From contig OY760134.1 of the NCBI GenBank assembly GCA_963663145.1, positions 2,604,001 to 2,668,000 on the forward strand: 64,000 bases of DNA. Direction: 5' to 3'. The notes under the pieces are model-generated. The model did not search any database. It worked only from the letters and a program-made list of their open reading frames with translations, and was not told the DNA's origin. This document shows, in pieces, positions 19,543 to 28,979 of this stretch. The translations under genes were made by a program, and so were the position numbers. The number at the start of each line of letters is the position of its first letter. Position 1 is the first letter of the stretch. Origin of the DNA: Azotimanducus sp963663145. Its GTDB lineage: Bacteria; Pseudomonadota; Gammaproteobacteria; Pseudomonadales; Azotimanducaceae.

Positions 19543-20802
19543 TTGAACCTTACCTATCGAATACTCATCGGCATGGGTGCCGGATTTCTGATCGGCTCCC
19601 TGATCCAGTTGATCGGCCTTGACCCTGAAGGCTGGTTTTACGTCCTGTTCGTCGAACAATTGTTCTATATCGGCGGCAAGATATTCATCGCCTTGCTGCA
19701 ACTTATGGTGGTGCCTTTGGTGTTCGTGTCCATCGTGTGCGGCGCGGCGAACCTGAGTGACGGCACCAGCATAGGTCGCTTGGGCGGAAAGACCGTTGGG
19801 CTCTATTTGCTGACCACCTGCGCCGCCGTCAGCATGGCCTTGGTGCTGGCCGTGTCCATTGACCCCGGGGCAGGCGCTTCCGCCACCACCACGTCGGAAT
19901 TCGTTCCCCCGGAAGCACGTCCGATTCGCGACGTCATTATCGGCATGGTGCCGACCAATCCAGTCGCCGCCATGGCAACGCAAAATATGCTGCAGATCAT
20001 CGTCTTCGGCTTGCTGCTCGGATTCGTGATAGCGCGTAGCGGGGAGGCGGGCGCCAAGGTGCGAAGCTTCTTTGAGGATTTCAATCAGGTGATGATGAAC
20101 CTCATCACCCTGCTCATTCAGGCCGCGCCGGTCGGTGTCTTCTGCCTCATGGCCAACCTCTTTGCCGAGATTGGCTTCGCGCAGATTGTCGATCTTGGAC
20201 GATACTTCCTTACGGTCGTGTTGGGCCTCGGCATCCATCTGATGGTGACCTACGCACTGCTCATCTACTTGCTCGTGCGGGTCAGTCCGCTCCAGTTTGT
20301 GCGCCGAATGCGTGAGCCGTTACTCGTCGCCTTCACCACATCTTCTTCAGCAGCGACCATGCCGGTCACCTTGCGCACCGTCAAGGAGAAGCTGGGTGTC
20401 CACAATGATGTCGCATCCTTCTCGATTCCCCTGGGCGCGACCATCAACATGGACGGCACCGCCATCATGCAGGGGGTTGCGACGGTCTTCATCGCCGGCT
20501 TTTACGGGATCGACCTGAGCGCATCGAGCTATCTCATCGTCGTCTTGACGGCGACACTCGCTTCAATTGGCACGGCCGCGGTACCGAGTGCCGGCATCAT
20601 CATGCTGACCATGGTGCTCAGTCAGGTTGGATTGCCCGTCGAGGGCATCGCGCTTATTCTCGGTGTCGATCGACTGCTCGACATGATGCGAACCGCCATT
20701 AACGTGTGTGGTGACGGCATGATCTCCGCCGCCGTGGCACGCAGTGAGGGCAAGCTCGACATGGGGATTTTCAACAGCGCCGTCGAACCTGCAGCTAGGT
20801 AG
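19543..20802 (+). CDS. Dicarboxylate/amino acid:cation symporter (DAACS family)
   Basis: Inner-membrane secondary transporter for C4-dicarboxylates or acidic amino acids driven by Na+ or H+. The 419-residue product has about eight membrane helices and two re-entrant hairpins: the serine-rich FTTSSSAATMPVTL and the NMDGTAIMQG motif that carries the substrate and cation sites. The DRLLDMMRTAINVCGD segment near the C-terminus is also typical. The start is TTG, two bases after the HIT stop. Confidence 0.94.
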   Translation: MNLTYRILIGMGAGFLIGSLIQLIGLDPEGWFYVLFVEQLFYIGGKIFIALLQLMVVPLVFVSIVCGAANLSDGTSIGRLGGKTVGLYLLTTCAAVSMALVLAVSIDPGAGASATTTSEFVPPEARPIRDVIIGMVPTNPVAAMATQNMLQIIVFGLLLGFVIARSGEAGAKVRSFFEDFNQVMMNLITLLIQAAPVGVFCLMANLFAEIGFAQIVDLGRYFLTVVLGLGIHLMVTYALLIYLLVRVSPLQFVRRMREPLLVAFTTSSSAATMPVTLRTVKEKLGVHNDVASFSIPLGATINMDGTAIMQGVATVFIAGFYGIDLSASSYLIVVLTATLASIGTAAVPSAGIIMLTMVLSQVGLPVEGIALILGVDRLLDMMRTAINVCGDGMISAAVARSEGKLDMGIFNSAVEPAAR

Positions 20803-20836
20803 TCGGTCGCTGGGCAGAAATCATAGTTGCTGACCC

Positions 20837-21385
20837 ATGCCAGCGAAGAGCGTCTGCGTGTTCGCGGGCACGCGCGAGGGAGTGGAACGGGCGTTCTTAG
20901 ATGAGGCGCGGCGTCTCGGCGATTTGCTGGCGAGGGGCGATATAAGGTTAGTCTATGGCGGTGGGGGCAGCGGCTTGATGGGTGCCGTTTCCAATGCCGC
21001 AGTAGCGGCCGGGGGGCATGTCACCGGTGTGCTGGCACCCGGCTTCGAAATGGCCGTAACCACGAACCCCGGCGTGATCGTTGAATACCAGCCCAATGTG
21101 GCGCTCCGAAAACACTACATGGGGGAGTTGTCCGATGCCTATGTTGCCTTACCGGGCGGCTATGGCACGGTCGACGAAATATTCCACGTCATGATCTCCC
21201 GGCTCGCCCGTGAACACGCGAAACCGCTGATCTTGCTTGAAGTGAACGACTTCTGGCACGACTTCGAATGTCTTTGCAGGCATTTTGTCGCCGCAGGCTT
21301 CGCCGACTCCGATATCTTTGCATCAATCACAAAGGTCTCTAGCGCGGACGCGGTGCTGGAAGCCTTGGCACGCGGACCGAATTAG
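20837..21385 (+). CDS. LOG family protein (nucleoside-5'-monophosphate phosphoribohydrolase-like)
   Basis: Predicted to release a base from a cytokinin-type nucleoside 5'-monophosphate, or a related nucleotide. The 182-residue product has both LOG motifs: GGGGSGLMGAVSNAA for nucleotide binding and the catalytic PGGYGTVDEIFH. It follows the symporter by 34 bases and ends in front of a large hairpin shared with the convergent amt gene. Confidence 0.93.
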   Translation: MPAKSVCVFAGTREGVERAFLDEARRLGDLLARGDIRLVYGGGGSGLMGAVSNAAVAAGGHVTGVLAPGFEMAVTTNPGVIVEYQPNVALRKHYMGELSDAYVALPGGYGTVDEIFHVMISRLAREHAKPLILLEVNDFWHDFECLCRHFVAAGFADSDIFASITKVSSADAVLEALARGPN

Positions 21386-21434
21386 GCGAACAAGGAGCTA
21401 CCTTCCCTGAACAGGGAGGTGCCCCCTTGTTCGC
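21386..21434. terminator. Two-tier hairpin between convergent log and amt genes
   Basis: An outer perfect ten-base stem (GCGAACAAGG 21386-21395 with CCTTGTTCGC 21425-21434) encloses an inner stem (ACCTTCCCTG with CAGGGAGGT, one bulge, loop AA). It lies between two convergent genes, so it probably ends both transcripts; the T-run is weak on both sides. Confidence 0.7.
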
Positions 21435-21445
21435 TTAACCTCAGT

Positions 21446-22810
21446 CTATTCTTCCGGATCGGGCATGACGACGAACTCTGGATAGGCTTCTATCCCAAGC
21501 TCACCCGCATCCTGTCCGATGGCTTCAATATTGGCCGAGACTCTCGCGCCGATGGTCTTGTCGATCACCCACCACACCACAAAGGATGCCCCGAACACGA
21601 AGGCACCTATGGCGAGGATGCCCACGACTTGGACAACCAAATCGCCGCCAGCCGCGATGCACACTGCGAGCGTCCCCCACACACCGGCAATGAGGTGCGC
21701 CGGAACGGCGCCAACGACATCGTCCACCTTGATTATTTCCATGAACCTGATGCCGAGCACGCAAAGGACGCCGCCGACGGCACCGATCACAGGTGCCCAA
21801 TAGTGATCCACTATGTCCGGTCCGGCGGTGATGGCCACCAATCCTGCGATCGCGCCGTTGAGGCCCGCCATGAGGTCAACGCGCCCAAGTACGGGTCGCG
21901 AAACGATGATCGCGGCGAGAACACCCGCCGCCGCCGATAAATTCGTATTGGCCAGTATGTTGCTGATCGCAATGGCATCCGCTGCGCCCGACAGCGCCAA
22001 CTGGGAGCCTCCATTGAAGCCAAACCAACCGAGCCACAGGATGAACACGCCAAGTGTCACCGCCGGTACGTTCGAGGGTGGCGTTGGCTTCACCGAGCCG
22101 TCCTCGCGAAACTTGCTGCGACGTGCCCCTATGATGATCGCCCCGGCAAGGGCCGCCCAGCCTCCGGTTGAATGCACGATGGTGGAGCCGGCGAAGTCGC
22201 TGAATCCCATCTCAGAAAGCCATCCTCCACCCCAAGTCCAAGACCCAACGATTGGGTAAATGACCGCGGTGAGCACGGTGATAAAGAGAAAGAACGACCA
22301 GAGATGTACCCGCTCGGCGAGCGTCCCGGAGACAATCGATGCGGTGGTGGCCACGAACACCATTTGGAAGAACCAATCCGACATGGTGGAGTAACCGGTC
22401 GCGATGACCGTCGATGCGGCTGATTCGTCGCCCGCAAGCACGGCCACTTCATCCAGGGTGGTGCCATAGAAGAGGTTCAACGAACCAATCCACCCGCCGG
22501 TCTCGACTCCCACATACATGAGGTTGTAGCCGATAAGGTAGAACGCGAGGCCTGCAATCGAATAGAGACCAATGTTCTTGAGACAGATGACCGAGGCGTT
22601 TTTTGTCCGCACCGACCCGGATTCGAGCATGGTGAAACCAGCACACATCCACATCACCAAGGCGCCCCAAATAAGGAACGAAAAGCTGTTGAGGACGAAT
22701 TGCGATTCTTCAGCAATCGCGGCCAAGGCGTGCGTCGGGCTCAAGGCCATATAGGCAAGCGCAACAAAGGTGCAAACGCTCAGGGAACCGCGGAAGGATG
22801 GTGAACTCAT
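21446..22810 (-). CDS. amt: Ammonium transporter
   Basis: Inner-membrane Amt/MEP/Rh channel for ammonium. The 454-residue product has a signal-like first segment (SLSVCTFVALAYMALSPTHA) and about eleven further membrane helices. Conserved pieces are MWMCAGFTMLESGSVRTKN, DFAGSTIVHSTGGWAALAG with the first pore histidine, and FGGDLV-like C-terminal helices. The ATG at 22808-22810 has a strong Shine-Dalgarno (GGAGGGAGAC), so the longer frame to 22900 is not used. No glnK-type PII gene is beside it. Confidence 0.93.
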   Translation of the reverse strand: MSSPSFRGSLSVCTFVALAYMALSPTHALAAIAEESQFVLNSFSFLIWGALVMWMCAGFTMLESGSVRTKNASVICLKNIGLYSIAGLAFYLIGYNLMYVGVETGGWIGSLNLFYGTTLDEVAVLAGDESAASTVIATGYSTMSDWFFQMVFVATTASIVSGTLAERVHLWSFFLFITVLTAVIYPIVGSWTWGGGWLSEMGFSDFAGSTIVHSTGGWAALAGAIIIGARRSKFREDGSVKPTPPSNVPAVTLGVFILWLGWFGFNGGSQLALSGAADAIAISNILANTNLSAAAGVLAAIIVSRPVLGRVDLMAGLNGAIAGLVAITAGPDIVDHYWAPVIGAVGGVLCVLGIRFMEIIKVDDVVGAVPAHLIAGVWGTLAVCIAAGGDLVVQVVGILAIGAFVFGASFVVWWVIDKTIGARVSANIEAIGQDAGELGIEAYPEFVVMPDPEE

Positions 22811-22896
22811 AGGTCTCCCTCCAATTAAACTACATGGGTGCGCGCCTGCCAAACAGGAAAGCAACCCCCGGCGAAGGTTCGATTCTATCAGGGTGA

Positions 22897-24270
22897 TCAA
22901 GCACCTGCGACCAGTGTCGGCAACCGTTCCACCAAATAGAGCGGCAATGAGAGCAAACGATAGGCCAGGTCTGTTTGCGTCCCGTTGCGCTGCACTCTCG
23001 TCCGAACCATCTGCGAGGACGGTGGCGCCGCGTCAAAGCGAACCGCGAGGGGCACACTTTTCTCCGAGACGAATTGGTGCAGGGATTTCAAGCTGCCGCT
23101 GGCGCCGGCCTTGACCTCAATAGGAATGATGCGGCCATCGAAGGCTGCGACATAGTCCACTTCCGCATTGCTGGAACGGCCTTCGCGCAGCCAGTAGCAA
23201 AGCTCGCGATTGGCCGAGTCCGCCAACAGAGCTTGGAGATGCTGGCCGATGAATTGTTCGGCCATGGCGCCTTCATTGACGAGCCCGGTTTCGCTCATCT
23301 GTTCAATCATTGTCCAGCCCAAACCGCAGACGGCGTTCATCAAACCAACATCCATGAACAGCAACTTGTAGGTCTTCTGGTCTGAATCCGCCTGTAGCGG
23401 CAAGCCGTTGCAATGGCTGTGGACCACCTTCGCCAGCACCCTGGCCATGCACAGAAGCTCGATGCGAGCCTTGGTCGCCGCCGCCTTGTCCTCCCGTGAA
23501 AAGTGGACGTATTTCACCTTCCGTCCGACATTGCGCGCCGAGAAGTTGAACACATTCACTATGTCGGCGAGTCCCTGCGGGCCAACGTACTTGGGAAAGT
23601 CTTCGCGATAGGTGTCGATGATGGAATTGTGGACCTCCGCGACATCGCGCAGGCGCTGCGAGCGTGCAAACGTCTGAACGGCTTCCGGCATGCCGCCGGT
23701 GAAGAAGTAGGTTCGCAAGGATTCCATGAGGCGATTGTGAATCGCCGGATCGAGCCCACGCTCTATCTGGAAAGTTCGGATTGCGCGGGCGAGTCCCTGT
23801 GCACCAACGGCTTCGAGATACTCGGTGAAGGTCATTGGCCCCATGTGCAGGTAGCCGATGCGCCCCACCGGCATCGGCGATGCGTGGTCGGCGAGAGCGA
23901 AGTCGAGCAGCGAGCCCGCAGCCAGCAACGGGAGTTCCGGCATGTCCTCGCGAAAGTAGCGCAGTGCCGGAATGGATTCCGGCACGGCTTGGATTTCGTC
24001 AAGGAACAACAGGGTGTCGGGACCGATCGGACCAACCCCGGGCAAGGCTTCAAGGACGTTCAGCAGATAGGCAGGGTCGTTGCGAGCGAAGGCTGGCCCC
24101 AAGTCTACGTGGCGTTCGAGGTTGACCTCCACCAAGCGACGGCCGCAGCCTTCGGCAAACAGACGCGCCAAGGTGGATTTGCCAACTTGCCGGGTGCCGC
24201 GAATGATAAGTGGCTTACGATTGGGCGCTGTCAGCCAGTTGTCAAGGAACTTGAATTGGTCGCGGTGCAT
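22897..24270 (-). CDS. AAA ATPase with DUF4143 C-terminal domain (second of two)
   Basis: A 457-residue P-loop protein of the same broad group as the one at 12.2 kb but clearly diverged from it. It has Walker A GTRQVGKSTLARLF near residues 25-38, Walker B TLLFLDEIQAVPE, and a sensor LLAAGSLLDFAL. A C-terminal YKLLFMDVGLMNAVCGLGW is followed by the nuclease-like core ELCYWLREGRSSNAEVDYV with VIPIEVKAG. The GRSSNAEVDYV and EVKAG residues resemble PD-(D/E)XK-type chemistry, but activity is not shown. Transcribed alone; upstream lies a region with nested inverted repeats. Confidence 0.85.
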   Translation of the reverse strand: MHRDQFKFLDNWLTAPNRKPLIIRGTRQVGKSTLARLFAEGCGRRLVEVNLERHVDLGPAFARNDPAYLLNVLEALPGVGPIGPDTLLFLDEIQAVPESIPALRYFREDMPELPLLAAGSLLDFALADHASPMPVGRIGYLHMGPMTFTEYLEAVGAQGLARAIRTFQIERGLDPAIHNRLMESLRTYFFTGGMPEAVQTFARSQRLRDVAEVHNSIIDTYREDFPKYVGPQGLADIVNVFNFSARNVGRKVKYVHFSREDKAAATKARIELLCMARVLAKVVHSHCNGLPLQADSDQKTYKLLFMDVGLMNAVCGLGWTMIEQMSETGLVNEGAMAEQFIGQHLQALLADSANRELCYWLREGRSSNAEVDYVAAFDGRIIPIEVKAGASGSLKSLHQFVSEKSVPLAVRFDAAPPSSQMVRTRVQRNGTQTDLAYRLLSLPLYLVERLPTLVAGA

Positions 24271-24300
24271 GTCGGTCTATTGTGCCCAGCGGACCCAGTA

Positions 24301-24417
24301 TAACGAAACAGGATGGTGTTTTGGCATGAATAAGACAAAACATGGGTGTGTTTTATCTTATTCGCTGTGAAAGTAACGTCCTGTTTGGGGGCACCAGCCC
24401 TCAAAAGCCGTGCCCCC
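24301..24417. repeat. Nested inverted repeats upstream of the second ATPase
   Basis: Three inverted repeats are stacked in 117 bases. The inner one has 15-base arms (24328-24342 with 24349-24363, 14 of 15 paired) around a six-base loop. The middle one, AAACAGGA (24306-24313) with TCCTGTTT (24379-24386), encloses it. Next to it stands GGGGGCAC (24387-24394) with GTGCCCCC (24410-24417), a terminator-like stem for the minus-strand gene that ends at 24485. The AT-rich inner palindrome may be an operator or a small mobile-element end. Confidence 0.55.
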
Positions 24418-24484
24418 TTAGCTACGCGGCCTTCGGCGGGTGTCCACAGTGTCGTGTCGGGCACCCCACCCGCCTGACTCGAAA

Positions 24485-24934
24485 CTATGCGACTTTCGAT
24501 TCCCGGATGCAGGTGCGGTTAACGAGCTGATCTTCTTGAAACCAATGCCAAGTGCGGGCGCGCTTGCTGCCGGTCGAATCGATTTGAATCATTTCGTAGA
24601 GGTAGCTGTCCGGCAGGTCTTTGCGCGTCCAAGTGAGCACAATGGTGCGCTCGTCGACTTCCCAAGCAGAACCGACGATACGCTCGGTATCCCACCAGAT
24701 GCGCCCATCGCGATAGCGGGCCGGGAAGTCAAGGGATTCGACGCGTCCATCCGACCAGGTGTAGATGTTCTGCTGAAAGTAGTCGAACTCACCTGTCTGC
24801 GGGAACGAACAAATGAGATGCGAGTCATGGCGATCAACCACCGAGCTGTCCGGCGCCAAAAGCACATACTCGCCCTTCCATTCGCCTTCATGACGCGCCA
24901 GTACCGGCATCCCGGTGCGAATATCCTCGGCCAT
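24485..24934 (-). CDS. Hypothetical protein, DUF3598/lipocalin-like
   Basis: A 149-residue soluble protein. The sequence (GMPVLARHEGEWKGEYVLL, SHLICSFPQTGEFDYFQQN, GRIWWDTERIVGSAWEVDE, YLYEMIQ) alternates short strands as in a lipocalin-like barrel and resembles, from memory, DUF3598-type proteins related to the CpeS chromophore-lyase fold. The ATG at 24932-24934 is preferred because GGGGA precedes it by six bases; 24946 and 24952 are alternatives. It is divergent from the first TonB receptor, with a palindrome between, so the two may be coregulated. Function unknown. Confidence 0.65.
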   Translation of the reverse strand: MAEDIRTGMPVLARHEGEWKGEYVLLAPDSSVVDRHDSHLICSFPQTGEFDYFQQNIYTWSDGRVESLDFPARYRDGRIWWDTERIVGSAWEVDERTIVLTWTRKDLPDSYLYEMIQIDSTGSKRARTWHWFQEDQLVNRTCIRESKVA

Positions 24935-24961
24935 ACGATTCCCCATGAGCAAAGTTGTACA

Positions 24962-24975
24962 AATGATATATCATT
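24962..24975. promoter_or_regulatory. Palindrome AATGATATATCATT before the first TonB receptor
   Basis: A perfect 14-base palindrome between the divergent DUF3598-like gene and the TonB-dependent receptor. It has the shape TGA-N4-TCA, shared with a site at 38814-38829. It is placed to control both neighbours. It could alternatively be part of an AT-rich -10 region. Confidence 0.45.
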
Positions 24976-25031
24976 ATGCTATGTTCGATTACAATCAGTC
25001 TTCGGATACGTTATCTGTAAGGGGTCACGCT

Positions 25032-27479
25032 ATGCGACGTGTTCTTTGTTTTGCCGTTGCGCTTGCCGTGTTGTTGAGTGTTCTTCCGAGCACGCCAGTG
25101 CTGGCTGAAGGCGCAATGATCGAAGAAGTCATTGTCACGGCAAGAAAGATTGAGGAGAGCCTCAAGGATGCGCCGGTCACGGTTTCCGCCTTCACCGATT
25201 CGGCCATGGAAGAACTTGACCTAAACAGCGTGACGGATGTCGCGCGATTTACGCCGGGCTTGAGTTTTTCGCAGGCGTTTGGCCGTGCCACCGAGCGGCC
25301 GGTCGTTCGAGGCCAAGGCAACATTCTTGCCGGCGTACAGTTCGGCGTAGAGAGCGGAGTGGCCTATTTTGTGGACGGCATGTACTACGCCGGAGACATT
25401 CAAAGCCTTGACATGACCAATCTGGAGCGTGTGGAGGTCATCAAGGGTCCGCAAAGCGCACTCTACGGCCGCAACACCTATTCGGGCGCGATCAATTTCG
25501 TGACCAAGCGCCCCGATGAGGAACTCGGCGGCAAGCTGCGTGTTCGTGGCTTGGAATCCGGCGAACAGGAATTTGTGGGCAGCTTTGGCGGGCAGCTTAT
25601 CGACGGGGTGTTGGGGGTAAGAGCCGCCGTTCGACACTACTCCTTCGACGGTCAATGGAAGAATCTAGTCACCGATTCGGATGTGGGACAGGAAGAAACT
25701 ACTTCCTTCAACCTCACGCTTGATTGGTCGCCGAACGATGCCTTCTCGCTCACGGCGCGGTTTCAAACCCAAGAGGACGAAGATGGCACACGACCCTTCT
25801 TCTTGCAGTCAGCGACCAAAAACAACTGCTATCCCGGGTATCGATCGCTCGGCTACATCCCAACCGTCGAGAGCACGAATCAGAATCAGTACTACTGCGG
25901 AGAGATCAAGGCCGGGCCGATACAGCTCAATGACGGTGCTGATGCCGACGGGGTGCCAAATGTCATCGCGGGTATTGGGCCTGACAGCATTTGTTCAAAT
26001 GTCGCCTGCCTATTTTTCCTGCCGCCGCTGGGCCCACTCTATTCTCTGGCGCAGGGCGTCGCCTTCAGCGGGGTCGAACGCGAGCTCGATGTCTTCTCCT
26101 TAGCGGCACGCTATGAGTTGAACTCCGGCTACTTGTTGTCGCTTCAAACCTCCTACAGGAGTGAAGAGCGCAAGACGGGATCAGATTCGGATCATGGCCC
26201 AACGAATTTCTTCCTCGGTCCCCCGACGGTGGTTGAATCTTTCTTTGCCAACACCGGCATATCCGACTATACGGAGAGCACCTACGAAGCGCGTTTCGAT
26301 TCGCCAGCCGATGCATCGGTACGTTGGAGCGCTGGCATCTTCTACTATGACTATGAAAATGATGAATCGGATCTTCTCTGGGGTGGCGGCACCAATAACT
26401 TGGGTGGGGACAACTTCATCACCAACCTCGCCGTGTTCGGGTCTCTGGGTTGGGATATCTCTCAGAAATTGACGGCTTCGCTCGAAGTGCGCTACGCGGA
26501 TGAAGAAAAGAAGCTCGAAGACATCAGTGCGGACGATACGATTGATTTCGCGGGATCAAAGAGCTTCACCAGTCTCGCACCGCGGCTGACGGTTGACTAT
26601 CAGATGAGCGATTCCGCCATGCTCTATGGTATTTACTCCGAGGGGATTAAGCCGGGCGGGCTGAATGGTGCAGATGGCGAGTCCGTGGGCAAACCATCCT
26701 ATGAGGAGGAGGAATCCAAGAATCTCGAGGGCGGCGTGAAGATGACGCTCATGGATGGCCGCGCGCAGTTGAATCTGGCAGTGTTCTTTTCAGATATCAG
26801 CCAGTATCAACTCACGACCCCCGTCCCCGATCCGACCGGCGCACTCAATTCCATCGTCACCAACCAAGCCGATGGTGAAGTCTTGGGCGTTGAAGTCGAC
26901 CTATTGGCGAGACTGTCCGAAAACGCCCGCATGGGCATCACCTACGCGCTGGCAGATTCCGAATTCACTGGCGGCTGCGATGAGTTTCAATGGACGCTGA
27001 CCAGCGGCGGAGGGCGATGGACGGGCGACCCCGCGACCTCGCTGAATCCAAACGGCATGGGTGAGTGTTCGGTTGAGGGGCACCAGTTCCCCATGGGCTC
27101 CAAACATCAGGCAAGCGCCTATATTGATTGGTCGCAGCCGATGAACTCCGGCATGGAGATCTTCGCCAACATCAACCTGAGCTATGAATCGAAGCGATTC
27201 ACCCAGCTTCACCAAGAGTCCTACACCGGAGCAGCCCTGTTGCTCGGCTTGCGCGCCGGCATTCGCGGGGACAATTGGTCCGCCGCCCTAATCGGACGCA
27301 ATCTGACCGACGAGGACTCTGCAATTCTTGCCACGCGCTGGTTGCAGTCGCCGTTTATCAACCGCCTCACCGTAAGGAGCAGTGCCCCTGCGGGCGCGGA
27401 TACGGGCATGCCGCGCGCCTTCTTCGCCCTACCCCGTCGCGAGCGTCAGTTCGGTGTCGAGTTCAGCTACGAACTGTAA
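25032..27479 (+). CDS. TonB-dependent receptor (first of two)
   Basis: Outer-membrane 22-strand barrel with a plug domain for active uptake of a scarce organic compound or chelate. The 815-residue product has a signal peptide (residues 1-24, ending LAEG), a TonB-box-like EEVIVTARK at about 29-37, the plug with PGLSFSQAFGR, VRGQGN and YFVDGMY, GPQSALYGRNT, and a C-terminal aromatic-residue strand ending FGVEFSYEL. The ATG at 25032 has AAGGGG seven bases before it. It is paralogous to the receptor at 30.9 kb. The downstream amine oxidase overlaps its end and may act on the imported substrate. Confidence 0.93.
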   Translation: MRRVLCFAVALAVLLSVLPSTPVLAEGAMIEEVIVTARKIEESLKDAPVTVSAFTDSAMEELDLNSVTDVARFTPGLSFSQAFGRATERPVVRGQGNILAGVQFGVESGVAYFVDGMYYAGDIQSLDMTNLERVEVIKGPQSALYGRNTYSGAINFVTKRPDEELGGKLRVRGLESGEQEFVGSFGGQLIDGVLGVRAAVRHYSFDGQWKNLVTDSDVGQEETTSFNLTLDWSPNDAFSLTARFQTQEDEDGTRPFFLQSATKNNCYPGYRSLGYIPTVESTNQNQYYCGEIKAGPIQLNDGADADGVPNVIAGIGPDSICSNVACLFFLPPLGPLYSLAQGVAFSGVERELDVFSLAARYELNSGYLLSLQTSYRSEERKTGSDSDHGPTNFFLGPPTVVESFFANTGISDYTESTYEARFDSPADASVRWSAGIFYYDYENDESDLLWGGGTNNLGGDNFITNLAVFGSLGWDISQKLTASLEVRYADEEKKLEDISADDTIDFAGSKSFTSLAPRLTVDYQMSDSAMLYGIYSEGIKPGGLNGADGESVGKPSYEEEESKNLEGGVKMTLMDGRAQLNLAVFFSDISQYQLTTPVPDPTGALNSIVTNQADGEVLGVEVDLLARLSENARMGITYALADSEFTGGCDEFQWTLTSGGGRWTGDPATSLNPNGMGECSVEGHQFPMGSKHQASAYIDWSQPMNSGMEIFANINLSYESKRFTQLHQESYTGAALLLGLRAGIRGDNWSAALIGRNLTDEDSAILATRWLQSPFINRLTVRSSAPAGADTGMPRAFFALPRRERQFGVEFSYEL

Positions 27480-28914
27480 ACCGAACCATTCCGACCCGCC
27501 GAAACTGTCGCGCCGGCAGTTCGCGGCGGGTGCGTCCTATGCGCTCGGCGCATCCTTATTGGCGGGAACGCCGCGGCGATTCTTAACCGCGGGTCAGCAC
27601 CATGACGTCATCGTTCTCGGAGCGGGTCTTTCCGGACTGTCGGCGGCGCTCATCTTGAAACGCGCCGGCGCGCGCGTTCTCTTGCTCGAGGCGCGGCAGA
27701 GGGTGGGAGGACGCGCCTTCACCTATGAGGGTCTTGCTGACCATCCGGAAGTCGGCGGTGTCGAGATCGGCGATTCCTATACCCATCTTCGTGCTTGGGC
27801 GAAGGAGTTCGGTCTTGAAGTCACGCCGTCCCACTTTCCCCGCGGGCTGACGCTGCATGTCAATGGCGTCACCATGGATGCGAGCGAATGGCCCGATTCG
27901 GCGGCCAACCCACTTGCCGCGCACGAAAGGCAGCTTGCCCCAAACCGCATCGAAAGCCACTACATGCGGCAAGACATCCCCTTGCAAGAAGCCAGCCTTT
28001 GGGATTCGCCGCAGTCAGCGCCGATAGACATTTCCATTACCGAGGCGCTTCGGGCGCGAAACGCGTCCGATGCCGCGATTGATCTCATCAATACTGCGGG
28101 CACGCACAATCACAGTGATCGCATGAGCGCTCTCGTGCCTTGGCGCAGTACGCTTTTGTTTCGCGGAGAGACGGGCGTGGGGAGGCTGGTGCGTGGAACG
28201 GGAGAACTGCCGAAGGCCATGGCGACCACGCTGGATGCCCACGAATTGAGGCTCGGTGTGCCGGCTACACGCCTGCAAGTGCGTCCGGATGGCGTACGTA
28301 TTGAGACGGCCGGGGGAGAGGTCTTTCAAGCGGCGCAGTGTATTTGCACCCTGCCGGTGCCGGCAGTACGAAATCTCGCCTTGGATGCCCCGCTCGCCGA
28401 TAATCAACGCGAGGCGATCAATTCGCTTGAGTACACCAAGGTCACCACCGCCATGATCGATGCCGAGCCTTTCTGGGAAGAGGATGGCCTGTCTCCGAAT
28501 ATGTGGACGGATACCCCGCTTGAGCGAATCTTTCCTCGCAAAGACCGTGAGACGGGCGAGATCGTTGGTCTGAAGATGTTCGTGAACGGCGATGGCGCCG
28601 ATGACATCGATGCGCTCGCTGATGAGGCGTTCGCCGCCTTGGCGATTGAGACCATCGTCAAGATGCGTCCCGCCGCCAAGGGGCGCTTGCGCGTCCGCCA
28701 CCGGTACAGTTGGGGGCAGAATCCATACTCCGGCGGTGCCTACGCCGCGTGGTCACCCGGCAAGGTGGCCGAACATCGGGCCGCGTTTCGCGAGCCGGTG
28801 GATCGACTCTATTTTGCCGGTGAGCATATGGCGCTTGATGCGCCCGGTCTTGAAGGCGCGGTGCGCTCGGGGGAGCGGGCCGCACGGCTCGCGCTCACCA
28901 GTTCGTCCGCGTAG
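27454..28914 (+). CDS. Flavin amine oxidase, Tat-exported
   Basis: FAD-dependent oxidase of the monoamine oxidase/phytoene desaturase superfamily, probably periplasmic. The product has a Tat signal (KLSRRQFAAGASYALGASLL), the dinucleotide-binding VIVLGAGLSGLSAALILKR, the GGRAFT motif and a C-terminal FAD site (LYFAGEHM...PGLEGAVRSGERAA). The start is hard to place: the GTG at 27454, inside the end of the receptor gene, gives a normal-length Tat leader; no better start lies between there and the twin arginines. Overlap implies coupled expression. Substrate unknown; an imported amine, carotenoid or similar is possible. Confidence 0.85.
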   Translation: MSSSATNCKPNHSDPPKLSRRQFAAGASYALGASLLAGTPRRFLTAGQHHDVIVLGAGLSGLSAALILKRAGARVLLLEARQRVGGRAFTYEGLADHPEVGGVEIGDSYTHLRAWAKEFGLEVTPSHFPRGLTLHVNGVTMDASEWPDSAANPLAAHERQLAPNRIESHYMRQDIPLQEASLWDSPQSAPIDISITEALRARNASDAAIDLINTAGTHNHSDRMSALVPWRSTLLFRGETGVGRLVRGTGELPKAMATTLDAHELRLGVPATRLQVRPDGVRIETAGGEVFQAAQCICTLPVPAVRNLALDAPLADNQREAINSLEYTKVTTAMIDAEPFWEEDGLSPNMWTDTPLERIFPRKDRETGEIVGLKMFVNGDGADDIDALADEAFAALAIETIVKMRPAAKGRLRVRHRYSWGQNPYSGGAYAAWSPGKVAEHRAAFREPVDRLYFAGEHMALDAPGLEGAVRSGERAARLALTSSSA

Positions 28915-28979
28915 CAATTCGCGGACGAATGCATACAACCGACGAATACAATACGCATTCAGAAATAAGGAAATCAGCA

